Below, one piece after another: positions 47,876-57,739 of a stretch of 64,000 nucleotides of DNA (the first letter of the stretch is position 1; every line of letters starts with the position of its first letter). The notes below the pieces were generated by a model. That model made no database searches. It had not been told where the DNA came from and was given only the letters and a program-made list of their open reading frames with translations. Position numbers and translations under genes: made by a program. Source of the stretch: Bacillota bacterium (GTDB lineage: Bacteria > Macinerneyibacteriota > Macinerneyibacteria > Macinerneyibacteriales > DSCS01); assembly GCA_011048995.1 (NCBI GenBank), contig DSCS01000025.1:1-64000 (forward strand). Direction: 5' to 3'.

Positions 47876-49047
47876 TACATTCCTCCCCTTTGGCTTCGTT
47901 GATAGACCTCTTTAAGATGTATCACAGCCTCTCTGAGGTCAGAAAAAGCGTCATATCCGATACTTTCCAAGATTTCCCGGCCCTCCTTCTCATTGGTCCC
48001 TGTCAATCGCATGACAATAGGCCGGTCGATCGGACGCTGAGAGAGCGCTTTTTTGAACCCGTTGGCGACATCATCACAGCGGGTAATCCCTCCGAAGACA
48101 TTAATAAAAATAACTTTGATTTTGGGGTTCCGCATTATAATGTCGAGAGCCTCGATCACTTTTTGCGGATTCGAAGAGCCTCCGATGTCAAGAAAATTAG
48201 CCGGTTCCATGCCATAATGTTTAATCATATCCATGGTCGCCATGGCCAATCCGGCTCCGTTCACCATACAAGCGACATCGCCATCCATTTTGACAAAACT
48301 GAGCCCTTTTTCCCTGGCATGCACTTCCTGCAACTCATCATCGGGAACGCTTCGGATCTTCACAAGGTCTTCATGCCGGAAAAGGGCATTGTCATCAATG
48401 ATCATCTTTGCATCCAATGCCAGAAAAGAATCGTCCGAAAGGATGACAAGGGGATTGATCTCCACCATGGCAGCATCTCTCTCCACATAGAGACGGTAGA
48501 GATTGGTTACCAAATCGGTAAAAGAGCGATACCCCTCTTTTCCCCTCTCTAAAAAAAGAAACAGCTCTCTGATATGATGTTCCTGAATTCCTGTCAGGGG
48601 GTTGACCCTGACCTTCTTAATGCTTTCGGGATCTTCCAAGGCGGTTTCTTCGATTTCAACCCCTCCCCGGGCGGAGAGCATCAGAACCGGAGTCTGCGTT
48701 TCTCTGTCATAAGTAATACTGAAATAGATCTCCTTCTGAAAAACCAGCTGCTCTTCGACAAGAAGGGAGTGCACGGTTTCCCCTTTTCCCGCAGTCTGAT
48801 AGGTTTCCAAAGGTTTTCCCAAAAGGGCTTTTGCGGCTTCTTCCGCCTCTTTCGGTGTCCCTGCTAATCGGACACCCCCGGCTTTTCCGCGCCCTCCGGC
48901 AAGGATCTGAGCCTTAACGACACATTTCCCCCCGAGATGCTGAACGGGTTGTGATAACATCGATAATTCTTTGACGACAAACCCTTCAGGAACAGGAATA
49001 TGATATTCTTTCAAAAGCTGTTTGGCCTGATATTCCAATAATTTCAT
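47875..49047 (-). CDS. sucC: Succinate--CoA ligase beta subunit
   Basis: [53 protein letters not shown]. Confidence 0.97.
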   Translation of the reverse strand: MKLLEYQAKQLLKEYHIPVPEGFVVKELSMLSQPVQHLGGKCVVKAQILAGGRGKAGGVRLAGTPKEAEEAAKALLGKPLETYQTAGKGETVHSLLVEEQLVFQKEIYFSITYDRETQTPVLMLSARGGVEIEETALEDPESIKKVRVNPLTGIQEHHIRELFLFLERGKEGYRSFTDLVTNLYRLYVERDAAMVEINPLVILSDDSFLALDAKMIIDDNALFRHEDLVKIRSVPDDELQEVHAREKGLSFVKMDGDVACMVNGAGLAMATMDMIKHYGMEPANFLDIGGSSNPQKVIEALDIIMRNPKIKVIFINVFGGITRCDDVANGFKKALSQRPIDRPIVMRLTGTNEKEGREILESIGYDAFSDLREAVIHLKEVYQRSQRGGM

Positions 49048-49583
49048 GATGATTCCTCCCTCATGTTATAAATATCATTCCCCTGAATGTCCAATCCCAC
49101 AAAACAGGGAAATTCAAAGAGCTCTACCTTGTAGACAGCTTCAGGCCCCAGGTCTTCAAAAGCAATGGGGGCGATCTTTCTCACATGCCGGGAAAGAAGA
49201 GCCGCAGCTCCCCCTGCAGTCACAAGATAGACGCGTTGAAAACGGATAAAAGCCTCCCGGGTCTCAGATCCCCGCCGGCCTTTGCCTAACGCTCCCAACA
49301 TTCCATGCTCCAATAAAAGCGGAGTATAAGGATCCATGCGCCGGCTGGTCGTCGGGCCAATAGCACCGCAGATCTGCCCCGGAGGTGCAGGCGCCGGCCC
49401 GGCGTAAAAAATAAGGGAATCTTTTAACTCAAAAGGAAGTTCTTGTTTTTTCCTGATCATTTGTGCTAAACGCCGATGAGCCAGATCCCGGGCCGTAAAA
49501 ACAGTCCCTGTCAATGCGAGCGGAGTACCTGCCGGAAAAGTGAGGAGCTTCTCCTTATCAGCCGGCAGGTGAATAGAAATCAT
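49044..49583 (-). CDS. fumB: Class I fumarate hydratase beta subunit
   Basis: LALTGTVFTARDLAHRRL, GPTTSRRMDPYTPLLLEHGMLGALGKG. Confidence 0.92.
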   Translation of the reverse strand: MISIHLPADKEKLLTFPAGTPLALTGTVFTARDLAHRRLAQMIRKKQELPFELKDSLIFYAGPAPAPPGQICGAIGPTTSRRMDPYTPLLLEHGMLGALGKGRRGSETREAFIRFQRVYLVTAGGAAALLSRHVRKIAPIAFEDLGPEAVYKVELFEFPCFVGLDIQGNDIYNMREESS

Positions 49584-50428
49584 AAGACCACCTGTGCATA
49601 CCGTGCAGAGTGACAATTGATGTTGACGGCCAGTGGGAAACTGGCGATATGGCAAGGAGCCGTCTCAATAAAAGTATCCAAAACCGTCACCCCACGGCCG
49701 AAACCCTGTATTCCGACTCCGGACAACGTATTCACATGAGACGTGATCTTCTCTTCCAGAGCTGCCATTAAAGGATCCGGGTGTCTCTGCCTCACAGGGC
49801 GGAACAATGCTTTTTTCGCTAACCAGGGAGCATGATCGAAACTGCCGCCCATTCCGATTCCCAAAAAGAGGGGCGGGCAGGGATCCGGGCCGGCTTCTGT
49901 GACTGTATCCAGGACAAATTGCAAAACACCCTCTTCTCCCGCATCGGTATTCAACATGGACATCCGGCTTTTATTTTCGCTTCCCCCGCCTTTGGCCATA
50001 AAATTGATCTCCAGCTCATCCCCTTCTACAATTTCATAGTGGATGATAACCGGAGTATTTGTCCCTGTATTAATACGGCGCAGGGGGCTTTTGACAACAG
50101 ATTTCCTTAAAAAGAGAGAAGCATATTGTGAGGCGGCAGCTTCATTTAACGCCCCCTCCAGAGATCCTCCTTCGATGACAACCGATCCCCCCAGTCGTAT
50201 GTAAAAAAAAGCCAGTCCTGTATCCTGACAAAGGGGGACTTTTTCCCGGGCCGAAACATCCATATTCCTTTGAATCATTTCCAGGGAATCACGGCCGGGG
50301 CCGTCTCCGCCGGAGTCAGCGGAACGGAGGGCTTTTTCAACACCTTCCGGTAATCGGAAAGAAGCTTTTTGAATCAAATCTTCGGCCGCCCGAAGAACGG
50401 TTTGATATCCGATACTGCGGCAAAACAT
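49580..50428 (-). CDS. fumA: Class I fumarate hydratase alpha subunit
   Basis: PLCQDTGLAFFYIRLG, FMAKGGGSENKSRMSML, LFLGIGMGGSFDHAPWLAKKAL. Confidence 0.93.
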   Translation of the reverse strand: MFCRSIGYQTVLRAAEDLIQKASFRLPEGVEKALRSADSGGDGPGRDSLEMIQRNMDVSAREKVPLCQDTGLAFFYIRLGGSVVIEGGSLEGALNEAAASQYASLFLRKSVVKSPLRRINTGTNTPVIIHYEIVEGDELEINFMAKGGGSENKSRMSMLNTDAGEEGVLQFVLDTVTEAGPDPCPPLFLGIGMGGSFDHAPWLAKKALFRPVRQRHPDPLMAALEEKITSHVNTLSGVGIQGFGRGVTVLDTFIETAPCHIASFPLAVNINCHSARYAQVVL

Positions 50429-51855
50429 CAGACCTCCCCGGGATAATCATCCCGTCCTGAATAACTTTCAAAACGCCCGAACTCTTTGAGGAAAGTAAGT
50501 TTTTTCGTCCCAATGGGGCCATTTCTGTTTTTAGCTACATTGATCTCCACCGATTTATCTTCTGCGGCCCCTTCCTGGTCCTGATAATAATCCTCCCGGT
50601 AGAGAAACATGACAATATCGGCATCCTGTTCAATGGATCCCGACTCTCGCAAGTCGGAGAGCATGGGCCGCTTTTTGGGCCTGTTTTCAACGCTGCGGGA
50701 AAGCTGGGACAAGGCAATGACCGGAACTTTAAACTCTTTGGCCAATTCTTTCAGCTGACGGGAAATCATAGTGATTTTCGCATTCATGCTTTCATAATTG
50801 CCCATGGTGTTCATTAGCTGTAAGTAGTCAACGATAACCAGGTGATAATCTTTCTGAGTGAAAAGGCGGCGGAGCTTAGCCTTCAACTGAAGAGGAGTGA
50901 TTCCCGCAGTGTCATCCACGTAAACGGGAAGGCGTGAAAGCTGAGAACCGGTAGAGTGAAGGCGTTTTAAATCCTCCTTGGTGATATACCCCTTCATCGC
51001 TTCATGCCCCCGTATCTTTGAGTGCATAAAAATAAAACGGCGGGCAATCTCCTCCTCAGACATCTCAAGACTGAAAAAAACGACTCCTTTATCGCCGGTC
51101 TCGGCAATATTCAGGGCCACATTAAGGGCAAAGGCTGTCTTTCCCATTCCCGGACGTCCGGCGATAATGATAAGCTGTCCCGGTTTAAATCCGCCGGTAA
51201 TTTCATCCACAAGCTGATACCCTGTCTCAATATCGCTCTTCACGATCTTTTGATCTTTGATATCTTCAATATAGGTGATCTGCTGCGGCACCAGGTCTTC
51301 CAATGTGGAAAAGCTCTTTTTAATCTTTCGCTCCTGCACAATGTCAAAAATCCGCTCCTCAGCAGTCTCCAGGATCTTGTCCACGTCATAGGGCAAATTC
51401 TCAATATCATTGGATGTGGAAATCAATGCGCTGCGAAGCTTTCTGAGAATATATTTATGACGAATGATTTCAATATATCCGTCATAGTTGATATAGGAAG
51501 AACCCTTTTCCCATAATGCGCGGATTGTGTCAAACCCGCCCGCTTCATCCAGCAAAGACGAACCGTCCTTTAGAGGAAGGCCCTCAGGAGAATGTTTACG
51601 GTCACTCAGAAAATTTTTCAAAACCACAGGATCGATGGGAGAATTCACATCCTTGCGGAACAGGTCCAAAATACCGTAGTAGATCAGTTGATGCGGACGG
51701 GAATAAAACAGATCGATGTTCTCTCCCAATTCGTCTAAGACATGGGGGATAATCGTATTATCCAAAAGAAGAGCGCCCAGAAGGGCGCTCTCAGCATCAA
51801 GGTCACAGATCTCTTGATAAGTTGTTTTGTCAGAGAGCCGTGGATTACGATCCAT
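50428..51855 (-). CDS. dnaB: Replicative DNA helicase
   Basis: DAESALLGALLLDNTIIPHV, IIAGRPGMGKTAFALNVALNIA, LVIVDYLQLM, DLRESGSIEQDADIVMFLYRE. Confidence 0.98.
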   Translation of the reverse strand: MDRNPRLSDKTTYQEICDLDAESALLGALLLDNTIIPHVLDELGENIDLFYSRPHQLIYYGILDLFRKDVNSPIDPVVLKNFLSDRKHSPEGLPLKDGSSLLDEAGGFDTIRALWEKGSSYINYDGYIEIIRHKYILRKLRSALISTSNDIENLPYDVDKILETAEERIFDIVQERKIKKSFSTLEDLVPQQITYIEDIKDQKIVKSDIETGYQLVDEITGGFKPGQLIIIAGRPGMGKTAFALNVALNIAETGDKGVVFFSLEMSEEEIARRFIFMHSKIRGHEAMKGYITKEDLKRLHSTGSQLSRLPVYVDDTAGITPLQLKAKLRRLFTQKDYHLVIVDYLQLMNTMGNYESMNAKITMISRQLKELAKEFKVPVIALSQLSRSVENRPKKRPMLSDLRESGSIEQDADIVMFLYREDYYQDQEGAAEDKSVEINVAKNRNGPIGTKKLTFLKEFGRFESYSGRDDYPGEV

Positions 51856-51869
51856 GTATCCGGCTCCGT

Positions 51870-52322
51870 CTATTGGTTCTCTTCCGGTTCCACATTGATT
51901 TGAAAGGAAGCTTCAAATCCCTGTGCGAACTTCAGAAGAATATCATACTCTCCGACTTTATTGATATGATCGCTCATGACAAGGTACTTTTTATCGACCT
52001 CGACATTCTGCTCTTTCAATGCTTCAATGATCTCAGAAGGAGTCACAGACCCGAACAATTTCCCGTTCTCTCCGGCTTTTTTCCTGAAAGAAAGAACAAG
52101 CCCTTTGACCTTATCCAAAACATCCTGGTACTGTTTTTCCTTGCGTGTTACTTTTTCTTTTTGTTGTTTGACCAGATTATCAACGGACTTTTTCGTTTTA
52201 TCAGTATAGGGAACTGCCATTCCCTGGGGGACGAGAAAATTTCGGGCATACCCGTCTTTGACCTTGACGATTTCACCCACTTCGCCCAATTTCGGAACAT
52301 TGACCTTTAATACGACTTTCAT
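51870..52322 (-). CDS. rplI: 50S ribosomal protein L9
   Basis: MKVVLKVNVPKLGEVGEIVKVKDGYARNFLVPQGMAV. Confidence 0.97.
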   Translation of the reverse strand: MKVVLKVNVPKLGEVGEIVKVKDGYARNFLVPQGMAVPYTDKTKKSVDNLVKQQKEKVTRKEKQYQDVLDKVKGLVLSFRKKAGENGKLFGSVTPSEIIEALKEQNVEVDKKYLVMSDHINKVGEYDILLKFAQGFEASFQINVEPEENQ

Positions 52323-52334
52323 CTCGATCACCGC

Positions 52335-52607
52335 CTACGACTTTCTGCTGCTTCGGTAATATTCCACCTTGAACGGCAACAAGGCAATCATCCTGGCCCT
52401 TTTGACTTCTCCGGCGATCAGGCGCTGATGTTTAGCACAGAGCCCCGAACGGGTCCTGGATGATATTTTTCCTCGCTCAGTAATAAAATTTTTCAAGACA
52501 TCCACATTTTTATAGGTAATCTCTTTTTCTTTTATTTCTCCCGAGCATAATTTACAATACTTTTTTTTACGGAAGAAACGTCTTCCTCCACTGCTACGCT
52601 CAGCCAT
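52335..52607 (-). CDS. rpsR: 30S ribosomal protein S18
   Basis: [64 protein letters not shown]. Confidence 0.97.
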   Translation of the reverse strand: MAERSSGGRRFFRKKKYCKLCSGEIKEKEITYKNVDVLKNFITERGKISSRTRSGLCAKHQRLIAGEVKRARMIALLPFKVEYYRSSRKS

Positions 52608-52627
52608 TTTTCCTCCTCTGACTTCGT

Positions 52628-53080
52628 TTAAAAGGGAATATCTTCATCGCTGTTCTCTTCGTACCATTCCCCGTCATCTTTTTCAACTTTTTTTTCGACT
52701 TTCCGTCGGATCTCGTTTTCTTCGGGCGAAGAATCATCAGCTTTCCGGGTATTCCCGCTTTCACTGCCGCTTCCCGAAGAGAGAAATTGGACACTGGTGG
52801 CCACAATTTCAACAACATTTCGTTTTTCCCCGTTGACTTCATAACTCCGGCTTTGCAAACGCCCTTCAACCAAAACGGGGCTGCCTTTGGAGAGATATTT
52901 ATCACAATTCTCTGCCTGACGCTCCCAAGCTACGACACGGAAAAACGAGGCTTCCTTCGTATAATAGTCATTGACGGCAATCGATAGATTAACCACGGCT
53001 TTCCCTGAGTTTGTATACTTTAACTCGGGGTCACGGGCCAAATTACCGGCGACAAAGACTCTGTTCACAGAAACAGCCAT
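52628..53080 (-). CDS. ssb: Single-stranded DNA-binding protein
   Basis: [33 protein letters not shown]; acidic tail [10 protein letters not shown]. Confidence 0.97.
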   Translation of the reverse strand: MAVSVNRVFVAGNLARDPELKYTNSGKAVVNLSIAVNDYYTKEASFFRVVAWERQAENCDKYLSKGSPVLVEGRLQSRSYEVNGEKRNVVEIVATSVQFLSSGSGSESGNTRKADDSSPEENEIRRKVEKKVEKDDGEWYEENSDEDIPF

Positions 53081-53081
53081 A

Positions 53082-53369
53082 TTAATCTTCCTTTTTTACA
53101 AACATGTGGCGCATGAAATTGTCGTCAATGCGCATAACCCTGGCCATCTCGTCAAGGATATCCACATTGGCCATGAATTCCATATAGGTGTAATGGGCTT
53201 CTGATTCTTTTTTGACTAAATACGCCAACCTTTTTTTCCCCCACTCATCTTTTTTCAGGATCTTACCCTCTCGCTGAGTAATGATTCCTTCCAATTTCTG
53301 AATGAGAGAATCCCGCTGCTCATTGTCTAAAGACGTACGTGTCAGAAAAACACCTTCATAGATTCTCAT
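53082..53369 (-). CDS. rpsF: 30S ribosomal protein S6
   Basis: MRIYEGVFLTRTSLDNEQRDSLIQKLEGII...KKRLAYLVKKESEAHYTYMEF. Confidence 0.96.
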   Translation of the reverse strand: MRIYEGVFLTRTSLDNEQRDSLIQKLEGIITQREGKILKKDEWGKKRLAYLVKKESEAHYTYMEFMANVDILDEMARVMRIDDNFMRHMFVKKED

Positions 53370-53431
53370 CGCTTCACCTCCCTTCGGCTTATAGTCCTGC
53401 ACACCGCACAGAACAGGGAGACAGAATGCTC

Positions 53432-53734
53432 TTATTTCTTCTCTTCGGCAAACTGTCTGTTTATCTCATCAACCTTTTTGATGAAATACTCTTTATCTTG
53501 AGCCAGCAGATCTTCACCGGCCTGATTAAAGCTTTCCATGGTGTATCCGTCTTCTTTTAAGATAGCATCCACACCTTCTTCGACAACCTCTTCCTTGTCG
53601 ATATTCTGATATGTAAAGCGGACAATTTTCCGGTAAGTCTCAAAATAACGCTCCGCCTCATCCTGTTCCCGGTGTTGTCCGCTGCATCCGGCAAGGACGG
53701 CCAAAATAATCACTAAAACCCATCCGGTCCTCAT
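53432..53734 (-). CDS. Small lipoprotein, unknown function
   Basis: MRTGWVLVIILAVLAGCSGQ lipobox; SD ggaggt. Confidence 0.7.
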   Translation of the reverse strand: MRTGWVLVIILAVLAGCSGQHREQDEAERYFETYRKIVRFTYQNIDKEEVVEEGVDAILKEDGYTMESFNQAGEDLLAQDKEYFIKKVDEINRQFAEEKK

Positions 53735-53751
53735 ATCCCACCTCCGGCTCT

Positions 53752-53779
53752 ATCATAATTAAAAAACGGGCTCTGTCAA
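53752..53779 (-). promoter_or_regulatory. Promoter TTGACA-16-TATGAT of lipoprotein-rpsF-ssb operon
   Basis: TTGACA (53779-53774), TATGAT (53757-53752) on minus strand. Confidence 0.65.
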
Positions 53780-53862
53780 CATCAATTGTAAGCTTTTAGC
53801 TTGACACCTCCTCTCTTTTCTGTTAGTTTTCCCCTGCCAATAACTAAAAAGGAGGAGAAGAC

Positions 53863-54117
53863 ATGCCGCATATCAAACAACAGAAGAAAAGGATGAAAAA
53901 AGATATCCAGCTTCGCCTGCGGAACAGAGCATACAAATCTCAGGTCAAAACAGCCAGGAAAAAAGTCCTTGCCGCTACAAAGAAAGAAGAGGGGCTCAAG
54001 GCCCTTGAAAATTTTTACAAAGTTGTTGATTCCGTAGCGCAAAAAGGGATTCTGCATAAAAACAAAGCATCCCGCGACAAATCAAAACTCGCCCGTTTTG
54101 TCAATTCCCTGAACTAG
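53863..54117 (+). CDS. rpsT: 30S ribosomal protein S20
   Basis: MPHIKQQKKRMKKDIQLRLRNRAYKSQVKTARKKV...KGILHKNKASRDKSKLARFVN. Confidence 0.95.
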   Translation: MPHIKQQKKRMKKDIQLRLRNRAYKSQVKTARKKVLAATKKEEGLKALENFYKVVDSVAQKGILHKNKASRDKSKLARFVNSLN

Positions 54118-54126
54118 GGCTCTGTT

Positions 54127-54147
54127 GCGGGAAGGTCTCCTTCCCGC
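54127..54147 (+). terminator. rpsT terminator
   Basis: gcgggaagg-tct-ccttcccgc followed by tttccttatcttgattttatttttt. Confidence 0.7.
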
Positions 54148-54163
54148 TTTCCTTATCTTGATT

Positions 54164-55228
54164 TTATTTTTTAGGTAAAAACCGGATTCCGAGCACGGCT
54201 TCACGGGGACGGTCCATCTTGCTGGCGTCTTTGACCACATCATCACGGACCTCTCTGAATTTTTCAACGGCCGGACCCTCGCCGGCTTCCTGCCGAGCCA
54301 GTTCGAAGATATATTCTAAAATTTCGGCCAGACCCTTCAAAACGGTCTCGGGAGTTTCTGTCGTCTCGTCCCAGTCAAGCTGATCAGAATTAAAACGCTC
54401 TGTCACATTTGAATAGACGACCCCTTCCATATCCGGGTAGATCATCTTGAGTTCTTCAAATTTATCCGTGATCTCTTTCATCGGGACGGCGATAATAGGG
54501 GTATCAAGGAGAAGAACATCCAGGTAACGGTTGATCGCATCGATGAGCAAGCCCGCTGCACTGTTGACGATCTCATATTTTCTTTTTCTTTTTCTTTTGA
54601 ATATCGATGTCAGCATGCTTATGTTCTTTTCGACATCCACGCCGCTTTTTTTTAATTTCTCCTCGAGCCGACGCTGATGTTCTTCTTGTGTCATCCGGAT
54701 ATCGATGAGATTCGCTTTAATGAGAGACGCCAAGGTCTTGCTGGCCTCGACATTATCCATACTGCTCTTGGCGATCACTTCATCCACCGTCCGCTTACCG
54801 TTGATCAAAGAGAGGACTTTCAGATCATCATTGTTCAGTTTGATAGCGTCAATATTGCTTTGCCCCTCGTCAATCAAAGTCAAAATCGCATTCCCGTCAG
54901 GAATGGTCTTTTTCACCTCCGACAACTCATCGTTACGGCGGGCAGCCTCAAGGATAAGGTTCTGCCAATCGATCATCATATTTTCACGAAGAGGGGACTT
55001 GTCATTTTCAAAGACAAAACGCCCTGTACTCCAGCCGAAGAAGTGATAAACTGCGTCTTCCGCTTCCTGGCGGCTGCCCTTAGCGGCGACGATATATCCC
55101 TCTTTAAAGTAGACTTCCCCCTGCTCTGTTTCATGTTCTAACTTCAAACAGCCCGTGCGCTGGCCCAGGCCTAACAGCTGAAACAAATCGGCAACGGAAA
55201 AATCCGCCAGAGCTCCCTGTAAGGACAT
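54164..55228 (-). CDS. DUF4388 (PATAN-like) domain protein
   Basis: MSLQGALADFSVADLFQLLGLGQRTGCLKLEHETEQGEVYFKEGYIVAA; Mgl-like operon context. Confidence 0.8.
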   Translation of the reverse strand: MSLQGALADFSVADLFQLLGLGQRTGCLKLEHETEQGEVYFKEGYIVAAKGSRQEAEDAVYHFFGWSTGRFVFENDKSPLRENMMIDWQNLILEAARRNDELSEVKKTIPDGNAILTLIDEGQSNIDAIKLNNDDLKVLSLINGKRTVDEVIAKSSMDNVEASKTLASLIKANLIDIRMTQEEHQRRLEEKLKKSGVDVEKNISMLTSIFKRKRKRKYEIVNSAAGLLIDAINRYLDVLLLDTPIIAVPMKEITDKFEELKMIYPDMEGVVYSNVTERFNSDQLDWDETTETPETVLKGLAEILEYIFELARQEAGEGPAVEKFREVRDDVVKDASKMDRPREAVLGIRFLPKK

Positions 55229-55241
55229 ATATCCCCCCCTT

Positions 55242-55706
55242 CTACATATCTTTTAACAGATTGTTGATCTCATCACGTAATGTGTTATTCACTTTTTTAA
55301 TAGGTTTCTCCTCAATACCCGGAATCTGGCTGAGAATATCATTGATCTTCTGTATCGTCTTCTCTGTCTCTTCCCGCAAAATGCCCAGAACCGTCTTTTG
55401 CCCGAAGATAGTGATAAGAAGCAATTTGTTGCCGACCCGGTTGATATCAATATTTTCAGACAATCCTTTATGAAAAAGGACTGTAAACTGTTTCTCGCTG
55501 AGCATTCTGGCCAGGGCGACCGTCGCGGCGAAATGACTCGCCGAGAGAGAAGCCAATGCTACTGCATTGATATTCCCCGTGTAGCCCGCTATCGCAATCA
55601 ACTCTCCGTTAATATCGACCAGAAAAACGCTTTTGGAGGACGTTTTCCAGATCAACTCTGACAAGACCTCTTCCAATTGCTCCATCTGTTCGTTTTCAAT
55701 TTTCAT
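55242..55706 (-). CDS. Roadblock/LC7 domain protein
   Basis: SVFLVDINGELIAIAGYTGNINAVALASLSASHFAATVALARML. Confidence 0.85.
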   Translation of the reverse strand: MKIENEQMEQLEEVLSELIWKTSSKSVFLVDINGELIAIAGYTGNINAVALASLSASHFAATVALARMLSEKQFTVLFHKGLSENIDINRVGNKLLLITIFGQKTVLGILREETEKTIQKINDILSQIPGIEEKPIKKVNNTLRDEINNLLKDM

Positions 55707-55708
55707 TT

Positions 55709-56296
55709 TTATCGACCCTCACTTATCGCTTTTAGCACCAATTTGCTTATGGCTTTCAGAGTATCAAAAACGCCGATACCTTCTACGGCGATAGCTTCAA
55801 AAGAGAGATAACCCTTAGGGTTAAGCTGCTGTTCCAGTTCTTCCGATGTCATGACATTGGCCAGGTCCATCTTATTATATTGCATGACAAAGGGGATCGT
55901 CTCCGGGTCAAGATTCTGGCTGATGAGATTGACTCTGAGGTTTTCCAGGCTTTCAACGTTTTGTTCCAACCGTTCCCGCTGCGCATCAGCCACAAAAACA
56001 ACGCCGTCAGCCCCTTTTAAGATCAACCGGCGGCTGGCGTCATAATGCACCTGGCCGGGGACCGTATAAAGATGAAAGCGGGTCTTAAAGCCTTGTACCT
56101 GGCCTAAGTCCAGAGGAAGAAAATCGAAAAAAAGTGTCCGGTCAGCTTCTGTGGCCAATGAGACAAGCTTCCCTCTGGCCGAAGGATCGATCTGCTTGTA
56201 GACATATTTGATATTTGTGGTCTTGCCGCCTAACCCGGGCCCGTAATAAACGATCTTGCAGTTTATTTCACGTGAAGCATAATTGATTAATGACAT
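55709..56296 (-). CDS. MglA-like small Ras-type GTPase
   Basis: [61 protein letters not shown]. Confidence 0.9.
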   Translation of the reverse strand: MSLINYASREINCKIVYYGPGLGGKTTNIKYVYKQIDPSARGKLVSLATEADRTLFFDFLPLDLGQVQGFKTRFHLYTVPGQVHYDASRRLILKGADGVVFVADAQRERLEQNVESLENLRVNLISQNLDPETIPFVMQYNKMDLANVMTSEELEQQLNPKGYLSFEAIAVEGIGVFDTLKAISKLVLKAISEGR

Positions 56297-56309
56297 GGAT
56301 CCTCCTCAC

Positions 56310-56807
56310 TCAGTCTTTAAATAAACTGTCAATTTCATTCTCAATAGCCTGGGTAAACGATTCATCCAGCCTTTTTATCTGTCCGTCCGTCTTGCTTCTT
56401 TCGACCATTTCCTTTAAAACATGAGCCAGATGCTCTATGCTTTTTTTGACCTCGAGACGAACCAGCCCCAGAGAAGTCCGGGCCACCCGGAACACAACGA
56501 CCATAATAATAGAACCGGCGACAATAGAGATGTGAATACTGTCCTTGACTCCTTCATGGAAAAGAACAGAAAATTCCGTTTCTCCGATAAGTTTGGCTAA
56601 TTCACTGGTCGCCGCGAAGTTACCCGCGGAAAGAGAGGCAAAAGCCGTGGAATCAAATTGTTCCAGCTCTCCCCTTACCGTTATCAGCTGCCCGCTTTTA
56701 TCCACTAAGAAAACACATTCTGATTTTGAATTTTTCAGTAATTCATCAATGATGACATTTATCTTCTCAAAGCTGTCCTCATACATGATCAACCCATCTT
56801 GCAGCAT
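56310..56807 (-). CDS. Roadblock/LC7 domain protein (second paralogue)
   Basis: CVFLVDKSGQLITVRGELEQFDSTAFASLSAGNFAATSELAKLIGE. Confidence 0.85.
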   Translation of the reverse strand: MLQDGLIMYEDSFEKINVIIDELLKNSKSECVFLVDKSGQLITVRGELEQFDSTAFASLSAGNFAATSELAKLIGETEFSVLFHEGVKDSIHISIVAGSIIMVVVFRVARTSLGLVRLEVKKSIEHLAHVLKEMVERSKTDGQIKRLDESFTQAIENEIDSLFKD

Positions 56808-56830
56808 AGGAACCTCCCTTTATCTTTTCA

Positions 56831-56859
56831 AGTATAGAAGTCCGGTTTCAAAATGTCAA
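56831..56859 (-). promoter_or_regulatory. Promoter TTGACA-17-TATACT of roadblock/GTPase operon
   Basis: TTGACA (56859-56854), TATACT (56836-56831) on minus strand. Confidence 0.65.
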
Positions 56860-56882
56860 TATAATTTCCGAAAAAAGGGGGG

Positions 56883-56910
56883 TTGCCAATCTATAAACGC
56901 CTGTTATCAT
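56883..56910 (+). promoter_or_regulatory. Promoter TTGCCA-16-TATCAT of PHP gene
   Basis: TTGCCA 56883-56888, TATCAT 56905-56910. Confidence 0.5.
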
Positions 56911-56928
56911 AACCAAAAGGGGGGAAAA

Positions 56929-57720
56929 GTGAAATTAGAACAATGTGACCTCCATGTTCACTCTTCCTATTCGGACGGACAATACACCCCCGATGATTTA
57001 GCTGACAAAGCCATAGAAGCGGGACTGGACGTCTTTTCCGTCACTGACCATGACAGCATCGGCGCCTACGAAGGGGGCTTTCAGGATATCATAAAAAGCG
57101 TTCACATCGTCCCCGGTGTAGAGATCACAGCCGGTTTCAAAGAAGAGACGATTCACCTTTTGGGGTACTGCTTTGACCCCCGCGACCGTAATCTGGCCTC
57201 TTTTCTGCACAGCCGGCGCATCGCCCGGGAGAATTGGGCTTTCAAACTCTTTCCCGGAGAAGAAAACCGCCCCTTGACTTTTCGGGGAAAATCTCTCACG
57301 CTCAAAGATATCCGAGACGCCCTGATCCATACGTCGTCCTCTTCTGCAGCTGAATCCCTGATAAAAAAAGAAAAAAAAGCCATGGAAAAGGCTTCAGCTA
57401 AAAAAACCATTTCCGTCATCCACGAAGCAGGAGGAGTCGCTATCCTGGCGCATCCGGGACTTTATACGACCCGGGCAGAATTTCTCATTCGTCATCTTAA
57501 ACCCCTCGGACTGGACGGGATTGAAATATTCTATCCTTATACAGCCCACTGCCCGCATCTCTTTCCCTCCCGGGACAAAGAACGCTGCTATTTTTCTTAC
57601 CTTTTAGCATTGTCTCAAAAATACGGCCTTCTCGTCACCGGAGGATCCGATACCCATAACGGCCGTCTTCACGGCTGGCCTTTGGAAAAACTCCCTTCTC
57701 TCCCTTGTTTTTTTTGGTAA
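56929..57720 (+). CDS. PHP-domain metal-dependent phosphoesterase
   Basis: CDLHVHSSYSDGQYTPDDLADKAIEAGLDVFSVTDHDSI, GGVAILAHPGL, GGSDTHNG; GTG start after agggggg. Confidence 0.92.
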   Translation: MKLEQCDLHVHSSYSDGQYTPDDLADKAIEAGLDVFSVTDHDSIGAYEGGFQDIIKSVHIVPGVEITAGFKEETIHLLGYCFDPRDRNLASFLHSRRIARENWAFKLFPGEENRPLTFRGKSLTLKDIRDALIHTSSSSAAESLIKKEKKAMEKASAKKTISVIHEAGGVAILAHPGLYTTRAEFLIRHLKPLGLDGIEIFYPYTAHCPHLFPSRDKERCYFSYLLALSQKYGLLVTGGSDTHNGRLHGWPLEKLPSLPCFFW

Positions 57721-57733
57721 CGGGATTTATATT
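57705..57733 (+). promoter_or_regulatory. Promoter TTGTTT-17-TATATT; -10 is 6 nt before ATG
   Basis: TTGTTT 57705-57710, TATATT 57728-57733, ATG 57740; no SD. Confidence 0.55.
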
Positions 57734-57739
57734 TGTCTC

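Noticed and set aside
46781-47902. 373-aa plus-strand ORF
   Set aside because: Antisense to korD/sucD; no family signature.
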